From Propionibacteriaceae bacterium (GTDB taxonomy: Bacteria; Actinomycetota; Actinomycetes; Propionibacteriales; Propionibacteriaceae), in contig JAUNUL010000169.1 of NCBI GenBank assembly GCA_030538175.1, positions 1 through 6,544 of the forward strand: 6,544 nucleotides of DNA, read 5' to 3'. Positions 1-5,448 of this stretch are shown here, in pieces. Every line of letters starts with the position of its first letter. Within the stretch, counting starts at the first letter, position 1. Position numbers and translations under genes: made by a program. The notes under the pieces are model-generated. The model made no database searches, was not told where the DNA came from, and saw only the letters and a program-made list of their open reading frames with translations.

Positions 1-220
<220 letters not shown>

Positions 221-258
221 TCATCGTTGATCTCCCAGCGCATGGCGCCCGTTGCGTC

Positions 259-292
259 ACAGTATCGCGGCATGCCCTGCGACAACAGGGCA
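259..292 (-). promoter_or_regulatory. Candidate pobA promoter with a dyad operator
   Basis: On the minus strand there is a -10-like TACTGT (259-264, TANNNT form). Just upstream lies a perfect inverted repeat with 7-bp arms, TGCCCTG (273-279) and CAGGGCA (286-292), separated by six bases. A weak -35-like TTGTCG overlaps the dyad, 15 bp from the -10. If transcription starts near 252, the dyad covers about -20 to -40, where an activator or repressor would contact RNA polymerase. pobA genes are usually substrate-induced through IclR- or AraC-type regulators. No regulator gene is visible in the window, so the assignment is inference. Confidence 0.4.
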
Positions 293-366
293 CCAGTCCC
301 TGTTTGGGCTAGGCAATAACGCGTAGCGCCGCCACGAACGGACCACACCCCCACCACCGTTCCCCT

Positions 367-388
367 CCGCCGGGCGGACTACTAGCCT
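367..388 (+). promoter_or_regulatory. Candidate leaderless promoter of the ATPase operon
   Basis: A TANNNT-type -10 element, TAGCCT (383-388), ends seven bases before the ATG at 396, so transcription would begin at or next to the A of the start codon. No Shine-Dalgarno sequence precedes this ATG, which agrees with a leaderless mRNA, common in Actinomycetota. No convincing -35 is visible. A GC-rich dyad, CCGCC-G-GGCGG (367-377), sits immediately upstream. Another -10 reading (TACTAG, 380-385) would leave a leader of only a few bases. Confidence 0.45.
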
Positions 389-395
389 TGCGCGT

Positions 396-1385
396 ATGCG
401 GACAGCGGAGTCGAGTGCGAAACGACCGGGCACCACGGAGTCGGATCTGCACATCGTCAGCGGCAAGGGCGGCACCGGCAAGACGACGATGGCGGCAGCA
501 CTGGCGTGCAGCTTGGCCACCGAAGGCCGCCGCGTCCTGTTGTGCGAGGTCGAGGGCCGCCACGCGATCAGCGAGGTCTTCGGCATCTCCTCCCTCGCCC
601 CCCAGGAGGAACGGCGTTTGTGCCGTACGCCGGCCGGCGGCGAAGTCTTCGGCCTCTCGGTCGACGCCGAGTCGGCCCTGCAGCAATATCTGGAGACCTA
701 TTACCGACTCGGTGTCGCAGGCAAGGCGATGGACAAGTTCGGGGTCTTCGACTTCGCCACGTCGATCGCCCCCGGGCTGCGGGACGTGCTGTTGACCGGC
801 AAGGTGTACGAAGCCGTGCGGCGGCGAGCGAAAGGGCTGGGGACGGCGTACGACGCGGTCGTGCTCGATGCCCCGCCCACGGGACGGATCACCCGCTTCC
901 TCAACGTTCATGAAGCGGTCGCCGGGCTGGCGAAGGTCGGCCCCATCCACCAGCAGGCCGAATCGATCGGGCGGGTCTTTCGATCCCCATCCACCATGGT
1001 CCACTTGGTGACCCTGCTGGAGGACATGCCGGTCACCGAGACCATCGAGGCGGTCACCGATCTGGCCCCGACCCAGATCCGGGTGGCGTCGGTCATCTGC
1101 AATCTGGTCAGCGACTCCCAGTTCACCGACGATGAGATCGCCCTCGCTGCCACCGGCGACCTCCCGATCAACGTGGCCGAACTGACCGAGCAAGAGAACG
1201 CGGCCCTGCGGACAGAGCTCGCCGCAGAGGCATCATGGATCGCCGACCAGCGCGCCTGCCGTGCTGAGTTGGCTGCACTCAACCTGCCGATGGTGGACAT
1301 CCCGCGGGACCCCACGGGGGTGGACACCGCCTCACTCTTCGCCTTTGCCGAGCTGCTTGAATCGGTGTGGAAGGACCAGTCATGA
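396..1385 (+). CDS. Get3/ArsA-family ATPase, first subunit (Rv3679-like)
   Basis: A 329-residue cytoplasmic P-loop ATPase of the SIMIBI class. The deviant Walker A motif GKGGTGKTT spans residues 23-31, with the signature lysine K24 that in Get3 and ArsA dimers reaches into the partner's ATP site. Switch I reads EGRH (53-56) where Get3 has DPAH, so the usual catalytic Asp is replaced by Glu53. Switch II is DAPPTGR (158-164). The Get3 zinc CxxC motif is absent, and I see nothing like the arsenite-binding cysteine set of ArsA; no arsenic genes are nearby. Sequence and position match M. tuberculosis Rv3679, studied there as a Get3 homologue. It overlaps the next ATPase gene by four bases (ATGA), so the two are probably made in equal amounts and assemble together. 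It lacks the methionine-rich segment of its partner. The ATG at 396 leaves a normal short N-terminus before the P-loop and fits a leaderless start. The client proteins are unknown. Confidence 0.88.
   Translation: MRTAESSAKRPGTTESDLHIVSGKGGTGKTTMAAALACSLATEGRRVLLCEVEGRHAISEVFGISSLAPQEERRLCRTPAGGEVFGLSVDAESALQQYLETYYRLGVAGKAMDKFGVFDFATSIAPGLRDVLLTGKVYEAVRRRAKGLGTAYDAVVLDAPPTGRITRFLNVHEAVAGLAKVGPIHQQAESIGRVFRSPSTMVHLVTLLEDMPVTETIEAVTDLAPTQIRVASVICNLVSDSQFTDDEIALAATGDLPINVAELTEQENAALRTELAAEASWIADQRACRAELAALNLPMVDIPRDPTGVDTASLFAFAELLESVWKDQS
1369..1375 (+). promoter_or_regulatory. Ribosome binding site of the second ATPase gene
   Basis: GGAAGGA lies within the last codons of the first ATPase gene, six bases before the ATG at 1382. 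It decides in favour of that ATG over the in-frame GTG at 1367, which has no such site. Confidence 0.75.
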
Positions 1386-2539
1386 GCCAGACCCCGATCC
1401 AGGTTGCGCGGCCCAATGTTGACGGCCTCCTGGCCGACCGCGGCGTGCAAATCCTCATTTGCTGCGGCTCCGGCGGCGTCGGAAAAACCACCACATCCGC
1501 AGCGCTGGCCCTGCGGGCCGCCGAACAGCACCAACGCAAGGTCGTGGTGCTCACGATCGACCCGGCCCGTCGACTGGCCCAGTCACTGGGGCTGGTCGAG
1601 TTGGACAACACCCCCCGTGCGGTCGTCGGCGTCGACACCACAGGCGGCGGCAGCTTGGACGCGATGATGCTCGACATGAAGCGCACATTCGACGACGTTG
1701 TCGAGGCACACGCCAGTCCCGCCAAGGCAGAACAGATCCTGAACAACCGCTTCTATCAGGCCCTGTCGACGTCATTCTCCGGGACCCAGGAATACATGGC
1801 GATGGAGAAGCTCGGACAGCTGCACGACGAAGCCCGCACCGCGGGGCGCTGGGACCTCATCGTGGTGGATACCCCACCGTCGCGGTCGGCCCTCGACTTC
1901 CTGGACGCGCCCGAGCATCTGAGCAACCTGCTCGACGGCAAGATGCTGCGAATGTTGATGGCCCCGGCCAAGGGACCGTTCAAGCTGATGTCGATGGGCG
2001 TCAACGTCGTCATGGGTGCCATGTCCAAAATCCTCGGCGCCACGGTCCTGAAGGACGTGCAGACCTTCGTCGCGGCCTTCGAGACGTTGTTCGGTGGTTT
2101 CCGACAGCGGGCCGAGGCCACCCTGCGCAATCTGTCCTCCCCGCACACCCGCTTCGTGGTCGTCGCGACCCCCACCCGGGATGCCTTGCGGGAGGCGTCA
2201 TTCTTCATCGATCGACTGCGCGAGGAGCGCATGCCATTGCGCGGCGTGGCGATCAATCGGGTCCACCACAGCTCACTCGACGTATCCGCCGCCCGAGCCA
2301 CGGCGCTGGCCGAAGAACTGGCACCCGGCGCGGACGGCGATCCACATCGCCTGGAGAGGCTGGCCTTGATCCGGCACGCCAAACGGATGCAAACCGTGGA
2401 GCAGGAGCGTGACCTCATCGACAAGTTCAAACTCACGAATCCGCGGATTCCGATGGCCGAGGTGCCGGCGCAGACCCAGGACGTGAACGATCTGGCGTCA
2501 CTGAGGCGAGTGGGCGCCCTTCTTGCCGAGCAGGAGTGA
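1382..2539 (+). CDS. Get3/ArsA-family ATPase, second subunit (Rv3680-like)
   Basis: A 385-residue P-loop ATPase, paralogous to the gene before it and matching M. tuberculosis Rv3680. The P-loop GSGGVGKTT (29-37) has Ser30 where the family signature lysine should be. Switch I, IDPARRLAQ (59-67), keeps the catalytic-position Asp60, and switch II is DTPPSR (163-168). This pattern is the reverse of the first subunit and points to a heterodimer. Residues 183-219 form a methionine-rich, mostly hydrophobic stretch (Met188, 191, 193, 203, 205, 211, 214), in the part of the protein where Get3 has its client-binding helices. The only cysteines are the adjacent pair Cys27-Cys28, directly before the P-loop. 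The start is set by the ATGA overlap with the upstream stop and a good GGAAGGA site. The 3' end overlaps the convergent whiB gene by 42 bp. Role: probably ATP-driven capture or delivery of membrane proteins; arsenite transport is unlikely. Confidence 0.88.
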   Translation: MSQTPIQVARPNVDGLLADRGVQILICCGSGGVGKTTTSAALALRAAEQHQRKVVVLTIDPARRLAQSLGLVELDNTPRAVVGVDTTGGGSLDAMMLDMKRTFDDVVEAHASPAKAEQILNNRFYQALSTSFSGTQEYMAMEKLGQLHDEARTAGRWDLIVVDTPPSRSALDFLDAPEHLSNLLDGKMLRMLMAPAKGPFKLMSMGVNVVMGAMSKILGATVLKDVQTFVAAFETLFGGFRQRAEATLRNLSSPHTRFVVVATPTRDALREASFFIDRLREERMPLRGVAINRVHHSSLDVSAARATALAEELAPGADGDPHRLERLALIRHAKRMQTVEQERDLIDKFKLTNPRIPMAEVPAQTQDVNDLASLRRVGALLAEQE

Positions 2540-2779
2540 GGCCCAGGATTCGACATCCGTGCGGACGCGCAGGAGATAACGGCGCTCACGCTCCGTCATT
2601 CCTCCCCAGACGCCCCACTCGATGCGGTTGTCGAGGGCTTCCGCCAAGCAATTCGGGCGGACGGCGCAACCGCGGCAGAGCAGCCGGGCTTTCTTTTGTT
2701 TGGCACCTTCAACGAACAGCTCGTCGGCTGTTCCTTGACAACGTGCCTGCAAGGTCCAATCCGATGGTGCGAGAGTCAA
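2498..2779 (-). CDS. whiB4: WhiB-family [4Fe-4S] redox-responsive regulator (WhiB4-like)
   Basis: A 93-residue protein with the four cluster-binding cysteines of the WhiB family: Cys14, Cys35, Cys38 and Cys44 (C-x20-C-x2-C-x5-C). The family turn GVWGG follows at 56-60, then MTERERR and a basic region. The stretch DELFVEGAKQKKARLLCRGC (19-38) closely resembles M. tuberculosis WhiB4 (Rv3681c), and the gene lies in the same place, between the ATPase pair and ponA2. WhiB proteins bind an O2/NO-sensitive iron-sulfur cluster and act in transcription, through sigma factor contact or direct DNA binding. The only possible start in the open frame is TTG at 2779, preceded by AGGGGG (minus strand 2793-2788) with 8-nt spacing; an in-frame TAA upstream excludes a longer form with a common start. 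Its N-terminus is shorter than that of mycobacterial WhiB4. Which WhiB paralogue it is rests on synteny plus similarity. Confidence 0.88.
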   Translation of the reverse strand: MTLAPSDWTLQARCQGTADELFVEGAKQKKARLLCRGCAVRPNCLAEALDNRIEWGVWGGMTERERRYLLRVRTDVESWASLLLGKKGAHSPQ

Positions 2780-2787
2780 CGTGTGAA

Positions 2788-2793
2788 CCCCCT
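2788..2793 (-). promoter_or_regulatory. Ribosome binding site of whiB
   Basis: The minus strand reads AGGGGG, eight bases before the TTG at 2779. It supports the otherwise weak TTG start, the only common initiation codon in this open frame. Confidence 0.55.
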
Positions 2794-2803
2794 GTGTGTG
2801 CGA

Positions 2804-2813
2804 CGCTGCAGCG
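2804..2813. repeat. Perfect 10-bp palindrome in the whiB leader
   Basis: CGCTGCAGCG is self-complementary and lies 25 bases upstream of the whiB start, inside the predicted leader. It could be a protein site or a small RNA structure. It is short enough to arise by chance in GC-rich DNA. Confidence 0.3.
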
Positions 2814-2842
2814 ACGGGGTGGGTAGGGATGAGTTATCCGCG

Positions 2843-2872
2843 ATACTACGGTGCCCTCTGTTTCCACGTCCA
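2843..2872 (-). promoter_or_regulatory. Candidate whiB promoter
   Basis: On the minus strand, TGGACG (2872-2867) and TAGTAT (2848-2843) lie 18 bp apart, each close to the vegetative -35 and -10 consensus. Transcription would start near 2836, giving a leader of about 57 nt. A perfect TTGACA further upstream (minus strand 2928-2923) is followed 15 bp later by TAGCGT (2907-2902) and may be a second start with non-ideal spacing. Neither can be chosen on sequence alone. Confidence 0.4.
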
Positions 2873-2904
2873 CTAATTGAGGGTCCTTTGAGGCCAACGT
2901 CACG

Positions 2905-2918
2905 CTACCGGCCAGTAG
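2905..2918. repeat. Imperfect dyad between divergent whiB and ponA2
   Basis: CTAC-C-GGCC-A-GTAG is a 14-bp dyad with one mismatched pair. It sits between the TTGACA element (2923-2928) and the start of whiB, overlapping the TAGCGT -10 candidate at 2902-2907. Its position would suit an operator for one or both divergent genes. This is inference from symmetry and position only. Confidence 0.25.
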
Positions 2919-2961
2919 AACCTGTCAACATAACACGCTGACGCATCCGGTACGGCGTTTT

Positions 2962-2988
2962 CGAAGGGGCAGAGCCTTCGCGTACGCT
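2962..2988 (+). promoter_or_regulatory. Candidate leaderless ponA2 promoter with an inverted repeat
   Basis: A -10 element of the TANNNT type, TACGCT (2983-2988), ends seven bases before the ATG at 2996, predicting a transcript that begins at the start codon. There is no clear Shine-Dalgarno sequence. An inverted repeat with 6-bp arms, CGAAGG (2962-2967) and CCTTCG (2975-2980), fills the space between the -10 and the expected -35, and the -35 itself is poor (TTCGAA at 2960-2965 is the best match). A weak -35 with a dyad over it suggests a regulated promoter. Confidence 0.45.
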
Positions 2989-2995
2989 GGCGGGC

Positions 2996-5443
2996 ATGGC
3001 TTCAACTCCCGCGCGCACAGGGCGCATGGTCTATCGCGCCATCATGTTCGTCGTGGTGAGCATCTTCGCCGGCGTCCTCGTCGCGGGATTGCTGATCCCC
3101 TTGGCCGCCATGGCCGGCGCAGCCACCAACGCGGTGTCCACTGGCATGGAACATATCCCAGCCGAGTTGGAAACCCCACCCCAGTCCGAACGCAGCCGGG
3201 TGCTGCTGTCGAACGGCGAGGTCCTCGCGACGTTCTGGGAAGAGAACCGGGTCTATGTGCCATTGGCGGAGATCGCCCCGAACATGGCGAAGGCGCAGGT
3301 CGCGATCGAGGATCACCGCTTCTATCAGCATGGCGCACTCGACGTGCGCGCGACGCTGCGTGCGCTGGTGCGCAACACCTCCAGCGCGAGCGGGACTCAG
3401 GGCGGCTCCAGCCTCACCCAGCAATACGTGAAGATGGTCCAGATCGAGTCGGCCAAGATCAAGGGCGATGACGCCGGCATCCAGAAGGCCCAGGAACGCA
3501 CGATCAGCCGCAAGATCCAGGAGCTGCGGTTCGCGATCGCACTCGAGAAGAAGCTGACCAAGGACGAGATCCTCGAGCGCTACCTCAACATCGCCTATTA
3601 CGGTGACGGGGCCTATGGCGTGCAATCAGCCGCCCACCACTATTTCAACACCACCGCCAAGGATCTGACGCTGGACCAAGCAGCTCTGCTTGCCGGCCTG
3701 GTGCAGAACCCCGCCGCGACGGACCCGGTCCGCAACACCCAGCTCGCGCTGGAGCGACGCAATGTGGTGCTGAACCGCATGGCTGAGCTCGAGATCGTCT
3801 CCGAGCAGGATGCCGCCCAGGCCAAGAAGGTCGTGTGGGATCCATCGAAGGTCCAGAGCTTCCCCAACGGCTGCGTTGGCACGCGCTACCCGTTCCTGTG
3901 TGACTACGTGAAGCGCACGCTGCAGAAGATGCCGGCCCTGGGGAACACACCCGATGAGCGGTTGGACACCCTCAAGCGCGGCGGCCTGACGATCGAGACC
4001 GAGATCGACCCGGCCACCCAGGACGCGGCCCAGGCCGCGATCGACAAGGCGCTGGATCCGAAGGACCCCGTGCTGTCCACCATGACCATGATCCAGCCGG
4101 GCACGGGCCTGATCCTGGCCATGGCGCAGAGCCGCCCCGAGATGGGCGACGACGCCGCAGCCGGTGAGACCTATTACAACTACGCCGTCGGTGGCTCCAT
4201 GAGCGACAACGACATGGGTGGCGCCGAGGGCTATCAGGCCGGTTCGACCTTCAAGGTCTTCGCTGCTGCCGCGGCTCTGGAACAGGGCATTCCGATCGGC
4301 AAGACCTACAACGCAGCGTCGACGATGAACTTCGGTGGGCAGCGGTTCAAGGGCTGCGAGGGCCGCTTCACCCAGGGCAACTGGAAGGTGAGCAACTCGA
4401 CCGGCGTGCACGGGGTCATGGACATGTCCCGCGCGATGGCGATGTCGGTGAACACCTATTTCGCCCAACTCATCCGTGACGCGGGTGGCTGCGAGACGAC
4501 CAAGATGGCGGAGAAGACCGGGGTCAAGCTCGGCTCCAAGGGCAATATCGTCGAAGAGTTCAACGACAAGCCCGCCTTCGTGCTGGGCTCGGCGGAGATC
4601 AGCCCGCTGTCGCTGACTGAGGCGTATGCGACGTTCGCCGCCCGGGGCGTGCACTGCGAGCCGATCGTCCTGAAGCGGATCCAGGACAAGAACGGCAACG
4701 AGATCAAGGTGCCGGACGCCAACTGCCGTCAGGTCATGGAGCCGAAGGTCGCGGACGGCGTCAACCAGCTGCTGCAGAGCGTGATGAGCGGCACGGGCCG
4801 CCCGGCCACCATCCCCGGGGGCTATCCCCAGGCGGGCAAGACCGGCACCACGGACGGCAACCAGGCGGTCTGGTTCGCGGGCTACACCCCGGAGGTCGCG
4901 GGCGTTGCGATGATCACCATCGACAAGCTCGCCCCCTTCTGGGAGAAGCGTCGGGCGAGCCTCAAGGGTGTACGCCTGCCGGCCTCGGGCTACTACATGT
5001 CGGGCTCGGGAGGCGGCGATGCCGGCCAGGACATCTATCGCCCATCCATGAGCGCGGCGCTGAAGGGCAAGCCGCGGACCAAGTTCACCGCGGCCGCCCG
5101 GGATATCACCGAGGGCAAGTCGGTGGCCATCCCGAACGTGAGCGGGATGCGGCCCGAAGCGGCCAAGGCGGCCCTCGAGGATGCCGGGTTCACCGTGGGC
5201 CGGGCCAACCGACACAGCAACAGCCCGCGCGGCGCCTACCTCGGGATCAGCCGCACTGGCAGCGCCCCGATGGGCAGCCTGATCAACCTGGTCTATTCGT
5301 CCGGGCCTGCACCCCAACCGACGCCGACGACGGCTCCCACTGCGGATCCGGGCGCACAACCCACCACGGCACCGCCGACGACCGCGCCCCCGACGGAGAA
5401 CCCGGGCGGCGACCAGTCGGGCCAGGATCAGCAACCGGGTTGA
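2996..5443 (+). CDS. ponA2: Bifunctional class A penicillin-binding protein with PASTA domain (PonA2-like)
   Basis: An 815-residue membrane-anchored peptidoglycan synthase. A short cytoplasmic N-terminus is followed by one membrane segment (about 15-42). The GT51 glycosyltransferase domain polymerises lipid II: catalytic Glu105 in EDHRFYQHG, GGSSLTQQ (136-143), and Glu194 in ERYLN. The transpeptidase domain cross-links stem peptides: nucleophile Ser417 in STFK (417-420), SVN (484-486) and KTGTT (615-619). One PASTA domain (about 708-771) starts KSVAIPNVSGM and may bind muropeptide or beta-lactam-like ligands. A Pro/Thr-rich tail (772-815) carries TTAPP repeats. The protein has exactly six cysteines (293, 302, 454, 499, 554, 577), all outside the membrane and all after the GT motifs. 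Length and order match M. tuberculosis PonA2 (Rv3682). The ATG at 2996 is chosen for the membrane segment that follows and the leaderless-type promoter. The next gene starts a few bases after its stop and is probably co-transcribed. Confidence 0.95.
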   Translation: MASTPARTGRMVYRAIMFVVVSIFAGVLVAGLLIPLAAMAGAATNAVSTGMEHIPAELETPPQSERSRVLLSNGEVLATFWEENRVYVPLAEIAPNMAKAQVAIEDHRFYQHGALDVRATLRALVRNTSSASGTQGGSSLTQQYVKMVQIESAKIKGDDAGIQKAQERTISRKIQELRFAIALEKKLTKDEILERYLNIAYYGDGAYGVQSAAHHYFNTTAKDLTLDQAALLAGLVQNPAATDPVRNTQLALERRNVVLNRMAELEIVSEQDAAQAKKVVWDPSKVQSFPNGCVGTRYPFLCDYVKRTLQKMPALGNTPDERLDTLKRGGLTIETEIDPATQDAAQAAIDKALDPKDPVLSTMTMIQPGTGLILAMAQSRPEMGDDAAAGETYYNYAVGGSMSDNDMGGAEGYQAGSTFKVFAAAAALEQGIPIGKTYNAASTMNFGGQRFKGCEGRFTQGNWKVSNSTGVHGVMDMSRAMAMSVNTYFAQLIRDAGGCETTKMAEKTGVKLGSKGNIVEEFNDKPAFVLGSAEISPLSLTEAYATFAARGVHCEPIVLKRIQDKNGNEIKVPDANCRQVMEPKVADGVNQLLQSVMSGTGRPATIPGGYPQAGKTGTTDGNQAVWFAGYTPEVAGVAMITIDKLAPFWEKRRASLKGVRLPASGYYMSGSGGGDAGQDIYRPSMSAALKGKPRTKFTAAARDITEGKSVAIPNVSGMRPEAAKAALEDAGFTVGRANRHSNSPRGAYLGISRTGSAPMGSLINLVYSSGPAPQPTPTTAPTADPGAQPTTAPPTTAPPTENPGGDQSGQDQQPG

Positions 5444-5448
5444 CGGGG

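Noticed and set aside
309..1193. Minus-strand 294-codon open frame opposite the first ATPase
   Set aside because: It is a shadow of the ATPase gene with no recognisable motif and low-complexity composition.
1367..1381. Alternative GTG start of the second ATPase at 1367
   Set aside because: The ATG at 1382 has GGAAGGA six bases upstream and the typical ATGA overlap. The GTG lacks a ribosome site and would add five residues with no homology.
396..2539. Arsenite-resistance (ArsA) operon
   Set aside because: No arsB, arsC, arsD or arsR is present, the second ATPase has only Cys27-Cys28, and the first shows no ArsA-like metal-binding cysteine set. The pair matches the Get3-like group seen in mycobacteria.
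2490..2560. Terminator between the convergent ATPase and whiB genes
   Set aside because: I looked for a GC stem followed by a T-tract on either strand and found none. The genes overlap here.
2536..2941. Small plus-strand frames opposite and upstream of whiB
   Set aside because: They overlap the whiB coding region and promoter area, have no ribosome sites worth noting and show no recognisable protein features.
3626..5434. Minus-strand 602-codon open frame opposite ponA2
   Set aside because: It lies wholly antisense to a gene with all catalytic motifs of a class A PBP. Its composition (Arg, Ala, Gly, His rich) is typical of high-GC shadow frames, and no domain is recognisable.
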